Positions 51,701 through 60,949 of a stretch of 64,000 nucleotides of DNA are shown in pieces. The DNA comes from Mnemiopsis leidyi. Its lineage: Eukaryota; Ctenophora; Tentaculata; Lobata; Bolinopsidae. The position numbers and the translations under genes were made by a program. The notes below the pieces were generated by a model that worked only from the letters and a program-made list of their open reading frames with translations, was not told the DNA's origin and did not search any database. How positions within the stretch are numbered: position 1 is the stretch's first letter; each line of letters starts with the position of its first letter. Location of the stretch: assembly GCA_000226015.1 (NCBI GenBank), contig JH153208.1:30248-94247 (forward strand), in the 5' to 3' direction.

Positions 51701-54700
51701 CCGGCATTTTTGTCGAGAGACCACGCAGAAGGGAGAGAGTTGTTGCAATGAGAAGTTTATCGCGGAATAAAATAAATCCTTGTGTTTGCTTAAGATTGGG
51801 ATTAACTTCCTGCAATACAGCTATCAGGAGGGCTGAGCACACATCTGGACCTAGTTCAGCATCAACCAATATCTTCTGGCCTGGAAGGAATGGTTTAGTT
51901 ATGTGATGTTCTAGAGTATAACATAAGTAAACCATTGTCCATTGAGTATTAAGTAAACCATGATAACTGTAAAAAGTAAATTCAGTGTAGATTCTGTAAC
52001 TACTAAATCAAGTTGCACACACGGTAAGGAAACCTATATTGGAAGACTAAGAAAGGGAATACATGTGGCAGGCATTAAGTTAAAACCATGTATCGGTTTA
52101 CAAACCAGCGAGAAGAACAGGAACAAGGGCCTTGTGTACAGTCGAGGGCTGCTCCAGTCCGTAAGATTTTATCCCGTCCAATAAAGTCGCCTTCAAGTCC
52201 ATGTCTTCGTAAGTTTCCACCTGGATGTGCTATTTTAAATGCCATAAAACTTACATTCCAGACTCCTGGGTCCGACCCTAAACCCTGCCTCAGCTTTTTA
52301 CCTTTTTGCCAATTTTTTAGTTTCAATCCATCATATTTAAATACTGCAGTCCGTCTAAACAATACACGGACTGCAATCCACACTGAACGAAGAACAGTCC
52401 AAATTACCGGTTTGATGACTCCTGCATCTTGTTCCTCCATCTCCTCCTCCTCTTGTTCAAACCAGTCTACTGGAGTGCCTGGTTTCTTCTTCTCCTGTAC
52501 CTCGGTATTTCTTCCCGGCCTGAAGTTAAGACTGAGTAGTTTCTTCCTAAACTGGTGTAAAGAGACGACACAGGTTGTAACAATTTCTCCTTCAACGAGC
52601 ACAGGACTACTTGAGTCTGTAATTTCTCAGCTGAGTCTATTGTCTAACATGTGTTTTAGAACAGTACACTAGTCCACTTAAACAGGTTGTTGAGCAATAG
52701 GCAGTGACGACAACGGTTAGTTTGAAAAGTTTAAAAAAGTAGAACAAATCATTACGATCAATATCAGGTGGACAGTTGTTACTTTCTAACAGCTGCATTC
52801 CAATGTTAGAAAACTGTCTAACAGTTGTAACCGAACGCCGACCAATTTATCCTACACTTCAAACTTTTCAACTGACTCGCGGAGAAGTTTTCCACCGTAA
52901 AGACGTAGAACGCTGCTGTGCTATCCCACTCAGCTATGGAGACTGAAGGACACATTCCCAAGAAAGGTGAACCCATAGCTGTAGCTGTAATTGTGGGAAA
53001 CGAGACAAAACCACACCCCTCAATCTCAATATGCAGTAACGCGTTTCCAGGGTAGAGCCCAGAGTCGTACCAATTATCGAATGTCTCGCTCCCGGAGCAA
53101 ATGAAAGCACAGGGATCTGGACCAAGGACCCCCCGTGGTTGTGTGAGGATTTTCAGATCGTTTTGGTTGGAGACCGCGAGCAGTAGAGCAGTTACCACGT
53201 GTATCAGCATCTTTGTGGTAACGTGACTTTGTTTAGATAAAGGATGATCTGTAGACTGTTGACTGATTGATGAAACCTTGATAATGTCACTTAAAAACAT
53301 GGTAACAGGCGGTAGTTTATCGATCAGAAACAAAACAAACTGAATTAACGTGTGCGTAATTTATCACATTATTAGAACTGTGAGTAGGTAAGACCATTTT
53401 GATAACTTAGTGATGAAATTAAAGATCATAAATTAATGAAAGCAAGTTAACATTCCCCCTCACGGAGCAGGTGAAACATAAAGGCAGAGACCTGCTTAGC
53501 TGTTCTTTAATCAAACCAATAGAATTAATTGAGAATAAGTTCAGCCTCTATTGAATCATGTGAATTGTAAATTTCATTCAGAACTTGATTATAATATTTT
53601 TTTTCAGAGAGAAATAGTAAAGGAACAAAGTACAATAGCTATTAGCCAGTTTTGACTTTTGATAGAATAAGCACTACTAAATAACAAATAACTTGATTGA
53701 AGATGGATGAAATATGTAGAATAATTGGGTACTAACTATTAAACGTACATACGTTCTACTTTTACTTAAGTTTTTAACTAAACAGTAACACGTGGGTCAG
53801 AAAATAGATTTGAAAGTTATGCACGGTTTATACTTTATGTTTATGTTATCGGCTCTGCGTGGCAGTAAAATGGCACAAAAAAAGGTTCAACAATACCTGA
53901 TGTTCTCTTTTGCAGGAGAATCAGCCGGTTTGGGAGGGTAGAAGGGGATTTCAGGAGACTTGGTTTTCACCTCACCATGCTGAGGAAGGTTTGGTGGCTC
54001 CTGCAGAGGTTGGAGTGGTTTGGAGAGGGGCGACTTGTCCGGCTCGATCTGCCAAGGTTATTACAAGTTGGAATGTGGAGTAGGACATTTAAAAACCTTA
54101 CCTAGCAGCAATTCTGTAGCTCTACTGCTATTATATATAAAATGTTATTAGAATCTCTGCAATTTAGTATTTAATAAGCGATTTAACTAAAGAATTTGAT
54201 AATAGGATAAGATGGTGCTGACTTTGGTTAAGAAAGTTAGAAACTCAACAATTAAGCAGATGTTTTGAAATAGAAATGATTTCATTTAAGGACATTTAAC
54301 AAGAATGAAATTGAATTAAAAGAAGTTTCATTAACCTGGAGTTTACGTAAAATGTCTCTGTCAGCTTGTTCTACGTTAGATAACTTCCCAGAGATAGTAA
54401 GAATGTCCGTTGAAGACCGCTTCAAGGTTGGGAACCTCAGTGACACGTGATTTTCTGAAGTTTTATAGTTATATTAGTTTACAACATCATAGAGTACAGT
54501 TACCATACAAATTACAATATTCACTGAGACGAAACCAAGCTATAAAGTGTAGTGTCACAGTTCCTGAATCCTGCACGAAAATATCACTTTTGCACTAAGA
54601 GTTATAGGAAAACAACTCACTAAGTGCGATCTGAAGAAGTTCCTGTTGGTTGGCGTGTATCCAGGAGTTATACTTCGTCCCCACACTTAGAGGTCGTGTT

Positions 54701-57700
54701 ACGGGGGTGTTGGGGGTGGTACCCCCTCCACCCCCCGATTGCTTCTTGTTGTTCCTGGCAACCAGCTCCGCTGCAAAGTCACTCAGAATTTCCCGCAGTT
54801 GTGCTGTTACAGTCTTGACGTCAGAATCAGTTTTACCTAAGGTATTTATTTTCAGTTTATTAATCTTACACTCTACATTACGATCGAATGTTGCATTTAT
54901 TAAATAATGCACAGACGTCAAAAGCTTAAACTCAGAATTGCTTAAAATTACTTTTAATCAAAGTTGAAATTGACTTTTAAATGAAGTCTTTATCTTCGAG
55001 GGAGATCAGCGAATTTAATTAACTTCCAAAGACGTGTCCATAACAGCTAATGCCTTATTTAGGTTACCGTTGAATTAGCGACTTCATGAACACATGCTTG
55101 GTAAGGGCCATCATTTTGTGTAAAACATCTTCTTCTTTTGTTGCCTTTACTGGAGGCTGTTCACCAAAAAATGCAGCAAAAGGCCCGCTCAAGTTTTTAA
55201 TTTTAGTCGCTCAAATTTTAGTCGCTCAAATTTAAGTCGCTTAAAACTTTGGGAACCAATGTATAATTTAATGATAATGACGACAACATGAACTAATTAT
55301 ATTCTAATTATATACTAAAATATACTAATTATTTTCTATCTAAGTACAATGGCAACAGATTATCTTGATCTAACAGATTTGGAAGTACACTGGGCGACAG
55401 CTGCGACCCTGGACTCAGTACAGCAGTCATTGATATCAATCATACTTGGTTGCTTTGTTTTGATATTTTCAACCGTTTTTGGGACAATGGCAAATTTACT
55501 GGCCCTTAAATATTTCATGACGAAAAAAAATGTTTTCTTTTATGCGTTAAAGATCGTGGTCCTGAGTGACATTGTCATTTGTCAACTGTCAACATTTTAT
55601 GGAATATCCCTGACATACAGAAGAGCCCCTCTGCTTTTTGAAAATGTTTACTTCTGTTGGGGTTGGAACATTTCCTGGAAGATTACGGTCGCTTTTTCTT
55701 CACATTTAGTTGCCGTTCAGAGCGTCTATAGAACAATCAAAATATTTCATCCGTTCCGGGTTCTCCCTAAACAAATCTTAAAAGTAGTGTTAACCTTGGA
55801 TTTCATCATCATATGTGGACTAATTTCCTTGACTACTGGCATGCTTTTTAAACCTTTCTACACAAGAAGCTTTGCCAGCTGCTTAGAAATTAGCAGCAGA
55901 CAATCCACATATGTATCGCGAAGAATGCTGATAAACGCTGTTGTTTCCATTTTGGGTCCGCCCAATTTAATAACTCTGGCGTGCTGTGTCATGTGCCTGA
56001 TAGAGCTGATTAAACAAAACAGAGTCGCAGTCAGAAGATCACGACCAATGGGTCTTGTTCGTTGTCGCTCTCATTCAATTATATCAATTCTCGTCTTTTC
56101 TGTTACTGGGTTAATTCTTAACTTAGTAAGCTTGAACGTCGGATTAATGATTAAAAATTCATTTATCGGGGAAGCTAAAAGCGGAGCTCAGGATGAAATT
56201 ACAACCTGGTTCTTGTTGTATGGCAATCTCATCTTTCGTGAAATTATCATAACAATTAACTCCATTCTGAACCCATTAATTTTCATCTGGAGGATTGGGG
56301 ACTTGAGGGCAAACATTCTATCGACTGTGGTTCAACCGACTTTAGCCATGTGTGGTCAGTGTTGCAGGTTGAGAAGCCCCAGGCCCTGATTGAACTGAAA
56401 GGCATGCGATTCAGTGGCAGCAACCGTCGAACCAATCTTTGAAGCAGCAACAACAGCCCTCAGAACAACCCCCGAAGCCGAATTCGGAGCAATGCTCATA
56501 ATGGTCAGTTCATACCACGTCCTTTAATTACTACAGGACGCTTTTTGGGAATAGTCACAAATTTGTCGTGCCATGTGACAAGGCGATTGTCCAATTTCAA
56601 TCCACGCTTTTACATGATGAGAATGATTCGTGAACCCTCCCAAACAAAATAGCGTTTCTATATAAAAGGTCCTTCTTTTTATGAAGAGATTTTAAAAGAA
56701 TGTTTATTTAAAATTAAGTTTAACTCGATGAATTGCTGATAGGATATAATTCTTTCTATTTTTAATGACTATGTAATGCCATGTTTCGCTGTAAACAAGT
56801 TAAAAATACAAAAAATATTTGTATTATCATTCTTTTGACCTAACCTTTGATCACAGCACGCTGTTTGACTGGCTCTACTTTGATTATTATTCCAGGATAT
56901 TTCTCTGTCAAGCTCCCTAGCTGAGTCAGGGTTTCCTAAAAATGTTGTTACTTTCGGGCTATCTCACCTTTGAGTTGACAGTAATTAGTAAACTGTAAAA
57001 TACACGGGTTTAGATCAAACGCGTTCAAGCAGATAGAAAATTGTGACAAAGCTATGTAAACTCTTAAAGGGTATCAATGAGTGTAATAGTACCTTGTTCG
57101 TGACGAATTTCTCAAGAATGTCAGTGGAGTATGTGACGATGTCACTGTGCTCCTCTATCTTTGGGCTGGGGGGGACTGGAGCTGCTTTCTTTGGAGGTTC
57201 ATTCTTCTCATCAACGAGTTTTAATACTTCCTTTATTGCCAGGTCATTCTGTGTCTTAGTCCCTGTTCGTGGTGGCGGCAATGAGTTTCCAAATTCACAC
57301 AAGTTTAACAATCGATTGATTGCCCAATCCCCATAGGAATCAATTATCACAGCAGAATCAAACAGAAATCCCAAATTACAGAATACCTGTGGATGTGAAT
57401 CCTGTGATACCGTTCTTCATCTTTCCAAGAGATATTTTAGCACCGCTAAGCTCCTCTATGTACCTCAATGTCCGTCCCTCAGTACCGTTTATTGTACTGA
57501 AGTAGTCAGAACTTAGAGGAATCGCCTCTGTAAGTACCATGTTGTTCTTAACTTCACCTGAGTAGATAAGGAGTTTGATGTTCTAGATGATTGCGTTCAG
57601 TGCACATGCAGGGTATACAATTGAAATATGAAAATTAGGATATAAATGTTGGCTGTACTCGTTCAATTAAAATATATTTGCAGTATCAATATCTCATTAA

Positions 57701-58775
57701 GTTTAAAGAAAAGTTTTATTTTTACAACTGTAAAGCCAAGAAGAGCCACTAAATTATGGGTTTGTGAGTCTTATCAGGTTTGTGATTCTTATCAAACTGT
57801 AGTATATGTCGTATATGATAAAATTTTATCAACCTGTGGAGGATACTCTTGATGAAGCAACATCAGCCCAGTTTGGAGAGGTCGAAGTCGAGGAGCTGTC
57901 TACTCTGAGGCGCTGAACCTGGGGGAAATTGTCTTGAATCTCGTTAGGGAACCTGGAGAAATTGTACTAAATCTCGTTCACGGGAAAAATCTCTCTCTGG
58001 AAAAATTTTCCTGAATCTCGTAAGGGAAAAATCTCTCTCTGGATAAATTATCCTGAATCTCATTTGGGAACCTGGGTAAATTGTCCTAAATCTCGTTAGG
58101 AAATCAAGGAAATTGTTCTGAATCTCGTTAGAAAATCTGGAAAATTGTCCTGAATCACGTTAGAAAATCTTGGAAATTGTCCTGAATCTCGTTATTAGGA
58201 AATCTGGGAAATTGTCTTGAATCTCGTAAGGAAACCTGGGGGAAATTATCCTGAATCTCATTAGGGAACCTGGGGAAATTGTCCTAAATCTCGTTAAGAA
58301 ATCAAGGAAATTGTTTTGAACCTCGTTAGAAAATATGGAAAATTGTCCTGAATCACGTTAGAAAATCGTAATGAGTCTCCGAATTTTGGCCAGATGATAT
58401 TTTCTTTAACGACAACTTATTCTGTCGTATCAATTCAAAAGAAGTCCCCTAATAAAATCCGAGATATCTGATATATATCATTAGAAGTACCTCAATTTCA
58501 CAGTCCTTAGCAACTTTCTTCACAATTTTAATGAGCTGACTTTGAGCCTTCTCCACAGTCAGAGCCGTCTGGACCAAGTTTTTAGGTCTCGCTTGTTTCA
58601 CAATCTCATTGTACAGCCACACCCAGTTTATGTTGAGGGCAGGAAAGTAATCTACCAAGACCTCCAATATGATCCGTTCGTAGATTATCTCTTTCGCCTT
58701 CCCTTTCTTTATGACATAGTCAAGTAGGGTGTGCATCTGGATGTTGTAGGAGTTGATCTTTTCTTGAGGTATTGT
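39713..58775 (-). CDS. Large multi-KH-like / LOTUS-like protein gene
   Basis: About 25 minus-strand exons. The 18 from 52609 to the stop at 39713 chain in one frame: 52609-52408, 51875-51702, 51609-51478, 51208-51083, 47919-47785, 46642-46534, 46133-46003, 45546-45291, 45002-44869, 44646-43611, 43181-43060, 42811-42744, 42575-41149, 40989-40783, 40171-39990, 39811-39713. Upstream: 58775-58491, 57918-57834, 57527-57387, 57262-57093, 56935-56845, 55149-55068, 54836-54621, ~54430-54336, 54048-53897; the joins near 54.4-55.1 kb are unresolved. KH-like signatures include INGTEGRTLRYIEELSGAKI, SSLILSGKTADVKAAKVKIQ and NDNISVTGPVDKIAQIHKTV. A LOTUS/OST-HTH-like segment spans 43181-42575 (AAVPITDLVKMFAKEF, FYKCLKSRPRIFLTEVKTLP). 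Exons 44646 and 42575 are disordered and share FEDML. An acidic repeat lies near the end. The last 150 residues (SYILVHGGDTSTKNSIMKQM) are unrecognised. KH plus LOTUS suggests an RNA-binding, perhaps germ-granule, protein. The 5' end was not found. Confidence 0.7.
40185..40450. repeat. 9-bp array upstream of an acceptor
   Basis: More than 20 copies of TAACTTTAG (reverse strand CTAAAGTTA), with occasional TAACTATAG variants. It ends 13 bases before the acceptor at 40172 of the large minus-strand gene. On the gene strand each unit contains TTACTAAAG, close to a branch-point-like TACTAA, so the array multiplies candidate branch sites. Confidence 0.85.
40604..40707. mobile_element. Short element with target duplication, copy 2
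   Basis: Second copy of the element at 37616-37709 (GATAACCTACTGT, GCGGCCATCACG, CGCCCGTT). It is flanked by an 8-base direct repeat TGAAGAAA at 40596-40603 and 40708-40715. It lies in the intron between exons 40989-40783 and 40171-39990. Confidence 0.75.
41215..41325. repeat. 24-bp coding repeat (acidic)
   Basis: Inside the large disordered exon, three to four copies of a 24-bp unit encode eight-residue repeats of the type EEEAVDEA, followed by a run of Glu. It keeps frame and probably varies in copy number between alleles. Confidence 0.85.
43175..43480. repeat. 41-bp minisatellite copying a splice acceptor
   Basis: About seven copies of a 41-bp unit (GGTAGGTCTGGTGGGTGGTG, then GGTTAGAGTTTGTTTTGTTC). 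On the minus strand each reads as a pyrimidine/A-C-rich tract ending CCACCCACCAG followed by ACCTACCG. The exon-proximal copy is the acceptor of the exon at 43181 (DLPKGSPEHWTYN, in phase with the exon before). Upstream copies repeat the acceptor and the first exon bases. Confidence 0.88.
44655..44697. repeat. 18-bp duplication near an acceptor
   Basis: The phrase AACTTTAGAAGTACAG is repeated twice just upstream of the acceptor at 44647 on the minus strand, partly overlapping the region where the branch point would lie. Confidence 0.6.
45210..45290. repeat. ~30-bp duplication after a donor
   Basis: Two copies of ATATATAAGTCGAATACA lie within about 80 bases downstream of the donor at 45290 on the minus strand. 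The large minus-strand gene has other short direct repeats placed similarly (46440-46510 and 57762-57800). Confidence 0.5.
45885..45977. repeat. ~28-bp array after a donor
   Basis: Three copies of a unit with AAGCAGGCTTGCGA and A/G-rich spacers. The array begins about 25 bases past the donor at 46002 on the minus strand. Confidence 0.7.
46975..47050. repeat. TTAA-rich microsatellite
   Basis: About 70 bases of ATTAATTAATATTAATTA-type simple repeat within an intron. Confidence 0.9.
48000..51000. other. Long intron of the KH-like gene
   Basis: No exon of the large gene was recognised between the exons at 47919 and 51083; the flanking exons join in phase 0 across it. It contains the SINE at 50.1-50.4 kb and otherwise AT-rich DNA. 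Confidence 0.5.
50134..50400 (+). mobile_element. tRNA-derived SINE
   Basis: The head (50134-50195) folds like a shortened tRNA. GGTGTAG pairs with CTACATT as acceptor stem (with G-U pairs), TTCCCAT can form an anticodon-like loop, and a T arm (CGGGG-TTCGATC-CCCG) contains a good pol III B box GGTTCGATCC. A non-tRNA body with a CCAGACTGTGTCTGG hairpin follows for about 200 bases. The length (62) and the tail argue for a SINE rather than a functional tRNA gene. Only one copy was noticed here. Confidence 0.6.
51209..51310. repeat. ~89-bp duplication including an acceptor
   Basis: Two diverged copies of a block with ACTCTGAAATTGTATTGTGT and CAATGTA. On the minus strand the proximal copy gives the real acceptor CAATTTCAG; the distal copy reads CAATTTGAG at the same place. 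The acceptor region was therefore duplicated and one copy has diverged. Confidence 0.6.
52818..53210 (-). CDS. Small secreted protein, nested in an intron
   Basis: A single-exon frame of 130 residues. I chose the ATG at 53210 because it opens into a signal peptide (MLIHVVTALLLAVSNQ); an in-frame ATG lies 41 codons upstream but gives a hydrophilic leader. The mature part has paired cysteines (DPCAFICSG) and ends INWSAFGYNC. Phrases such as LYPGNALLHIEIEGCGF and a C-terminal INW-x-A-x-GY are familiar from small invertebrate secreted proteins of no named function. It lies on the same strand as its host, between exons 54048-53897 and 52609-52408 of the KH-like gene. Confidence 0.65.
   Translation of the reverse strand: MLIHVVTALLLAVSNQNDLKILTQPRGVLGPDPCAFICSGSETFDNWYDSGLYPGNALLHIEIEGCGFVSFPTITATAMGSPFLGMCPSVSIAEWDSTAAFYVFTVENFSASQLKSLKCRINWSAFGYNC
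55349..56389 (+). CDS. Rhodopsin-class GPCR, single exon, nested
   Basis: A complete 346-residue frame with seven hydrophobic segments. Landmarks: the TM1 Asn in GTMANLLALKYF; the TM2 Asp in VVLSDIVICQL; Cys in YFCWGW before TM3 and Cys in ASCLEIS in loop 2, able to form the usual disulfide; QSVYRTIKIFHPF at the end of TM3, where Asp of DRY is replaced by Val; and NSILNPLIFIWR in TM7, where NPxxY has become NPLIF. TM6 lacks the CWxP motif. These mark an atypical family A receptor, ligand unknown. It lies on the opposite strand within the intron between exons 56935-56845 and 55149-55068 of the KH-like gene, with no introns of its own, as expected for a retrocopied or lineage-expanded receptor. 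Confidence 0.85.
   Translation: MATDYLDLTDLEVHWATAATLDSVQQSLISIILGCFVLIFSTVFGTMANLLALKYFMTKKNVFFYALKIVVLSDIVICQLSTFYGISLTYRRAPLLFENVYFCWGWNISWKITVAFSSHLVAVQSVYRTIKIFHPFRVLPKQILKVVLTLDFIIICGLISLTTGMLFKPFYTRSFASCLEISSRQSTYVSRRMLINAVVSILGPPNLITLACCVMCLIELIKQNRVAVRRSRPMGLVRCRSHSIISILVFSVTGLILNLVSLNVGLMIKNSFIGEAKSGAQDEITTWFLLYGNLIFREIIITINSILNPLIFIWRIGDLRANILSTVVQPTLAMCGQCCRLRSPRP
57919..58372. repeat. ~33-bp minisatellite copying a splice acceptor
   Basis: About 13 copies of a 32-35 base unit (GAAATTGTCCTGAATCTCG, then TTAGGAAATCTGG). On the minus strand the unit reads AACGAGATTCAGGACAATTT then CCCCAG, and the last copy (ACAATTTCCCCCAG) is the acceptor of the exon at 57918. Several units also keep the AG. 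There is higher-order structure: a block near 58108-58175 recurs near 58303-58370. Confidence 0.85.
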
Positions 58776-60179
58776 CTGAAGGTCACGTGATTTAGAGATT
58801 CAGAGAATCAACACAAAACAACAGCACTTTGAAGTTTAAACTAAAGAAAATAGGTGAATAGATATATCAACTGCCTGCATGGTTTAGTGTATACAGGCCA
58901 AGGATTAAGACGCATTCCTCTCTCAAACACATGTTTTTCTCTATCAAAGATCGTCTACATTTTGCTTTTTATGCTTACTGATGAAATATATTTACACATG
59001 AAAGAATATCCAGAAAAATTTGATAATGATTATCGCTGATACAAATTTAATCATGCGTTGATCGGTATTAACGGTATTGATTATGATAAAATAAAAAAGA
59101 TACAATATCAATAACGATGGTTATCGTTTTTCTTAAAATTTGCAGAAAACACGGACTTTAGCCGTCCACTAGTTTTGATTGCTGCACGGTTGATCAGCAA
59201 CATAAGTTTTTACTAAATCAATCAATTTTCAGTATCATGAGAACAATTCATGGTATTAGATTTTACGTATTCATTATCGTAAATTCATTTTCTTAAAATA
59301 GTTTTTATTTGATTCTGACAACAAAATCAAATAATGTAATCATAGGTGAAAGTTGAATTGATTAGTATTAAGCTGAATGGATCCGTATCTCCAAAGAGCA
59401 TAAACTATTTAACAAACACAATTTGATAGGGCAGCTGTAAGTTTTAGAGGGGGCTTATGTACACATTTCAGAGATACAAAGAGGTTTTGGTCTGAAGATT
59501 TCGAAAAACTCGCATTTATAGTCTTCAGCTGTAATTTTGCTTATTATCATTGTTTAAATATTTTTGTGTACTCTCCTAAATCCCCTACCAGAATTGAGAA
59601 GGAAACGAATTTCCGAAGTAAAATAAACAACATTCCACGCCACCGGGGCTGCCAGCTGCAGCGACTAAGCTCCATAGTCCCAGCACATTCCTGCCTGATC
59701 CAATTGACTGGGCCAGCACTCAGCAGAGACAGCTTTCTAAGTGGCTACACGTGTGTACGGGACTCTGGGCTGGATATCTAAACATGGAACCGGCCTAATT
59801 GAGTTGGCTTATTGAGTTGGCTCGATACACACAAAACTAAAACAGGTATTCCGGAGAGTTGATGCGGTACGAAAACTAATAAGAGAAATATTGTAACCTC
59901 CGACCTTCATTCTGGAACGACAGAGCTAGGACCGTTATGCCAACTGTTTATCTTGATGAATTTAACTATTACATACAACATTACATAAACAAATCATTAA
60001 GTAAGGTATTGTGAAAAGTGGTCATAAAGATTTCTTGCAAACTTCAAAGGAGAGTTTATAAGCCAGGTCAGTTAGAGGCGGGAGACTGGTTTCAAATCGG
60101 ACTGCTCTGAAATTCCATGTACGAAAAGTTTACAAATCTATAGGATCTTTAGGAGTCGCGCGTTTAACACTTTTTACTC
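58776..60179. other. Non-coding stretch with a dispersed repeat
   Basis: No convincing exon. The block at about 59045-59450 shares phrases with 61690-62200 (CTTAAAATTTGCAGAAAAC; ATCTCCAAAGAGCATAAACT; TTTGATAGGGCAGC against CTTAAATTTTTGCACAAAAC; ATCTCCAGGAAGCACAAACT; TTAATTGGACAGCAG). They are old diverged copies of one dispersed element. Further 5' exons of the KH-like gene may lie here but were not recognised. Confidence 0.5.
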
Positions 60180-60515
60180 TTACTCTGTGGTTGAAGAGGG
60201 GTCTAAATGGTCCGGAGGGGGTCTATAAATAGGCGGAAAATGGGGCCATGGATCCTGGACGCAATAGGGTCTGTTATTCTTATTTTCCCTTGGTTCTTGT
60301 ATTGGTCTTTTGAAGCACTGTTCCTGGCATGGGCGCAATAAACGTATATATACGACCACGATAACTAACCTCATTAGATTTCTGATAAAAACATGTGATA
60401 GACTATGATTCCAGTTAAATTTACCGATTAAACAATATTCATGGGAAAGTTTTTCAAAAATTTTTAAAATTGGGTTTGACCAGTCAATACTGAAGTTTAA
60501 AATCGTCTCACACAT
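60180..60515 (-). CDS. Possible small membrane protein, unrecognised
   Basis: An ATG-led frame of 111 residues with one candidate transmembrane segment (RLVIVVVYIRLL) and a Pro-rich tail containing HFPPIYRPPPDHLDPSS. The tail looks protein-like. There is no signal peptide, no family and no partner exon, so the call is weak. Confidence 0.25.
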   Translation of the reverse strand: MCETILNFSIDWSNPILKIFEKLSHEYCLIGKFNWNHSLSHVFIRNLMRLVIVVVYIRLLRPCQEQCFKRPIQEPRENKNNRPYCVQDPWPHFPPIYRPPPDHLDPSSTTE

Positions 60516-60713
60516 GGCAAAACAAATTGGAGGAACCTCCCCACAATTAACATCTACAATGTGTAGCCTACTATGTATTCGGCGAAATCTTTCTTCTCTT
60601 TGTTATTTGTAAGTTTAACGAGATCAGCTCTGTCGAGAAGCAGTGTTTGATGAGGGACTCGCGACAAACCTTTTGTTGTGGGTCTAGCTTAAGCTCACCT
60701 TTGAGTTCAAGGG

Positions 60714-60846
60714 GTCACGTGGGTAGAATTGTGGGAGCTGATTGGACAAGCAGAGCTCACGTGGGTAGAATTGTGGGAGCTGATTGGACAAGGAGAGCTC
60801 ACGTGGGTAGAATTGTGGATGCTGATTGGACAAGGAGAGCTCACGT
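60714..60846. repeat. 42-bp minisatellite carrying E-box and CCAAT motifs
   Basis: Three and a fraction copies of a 42-bp unit (TCACGTGGGTAGAATTGTGG then GAGCTGATTGGACAAG). Each full unit has a CACGTG E-box and, about 20 bases later, an inverted CCAAT box (TGATTGG). The regular spacing would give an array of paired bHLH-Zip and NF-Y type sites. No gene start was identified beside it. Confidence 0.85.
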
Positions 60847-60949
60847 TGTTTCCCAAGTTTATGATTGACAATAACGATAACATAAGGGCAATAAATTGAG
60901 GTCAATCTCTTCTCAGTTTTATTGTGATTTAGATTACTCTGCTCTCGCA

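Noticed and set aside
52075-52407. Continuation of the minus-strand frame past the exon end
   Set aside because: The donor at 52407 joins in phase to the exon at 51875; the read-through has no similarity pattern to the rest of the protein.
52088-52672. 194-codon plus-strand frame
   Set aside because: Its right part is antisense to the phase-consistent exon at 52408-52609, and it has no signal or domain of its own.
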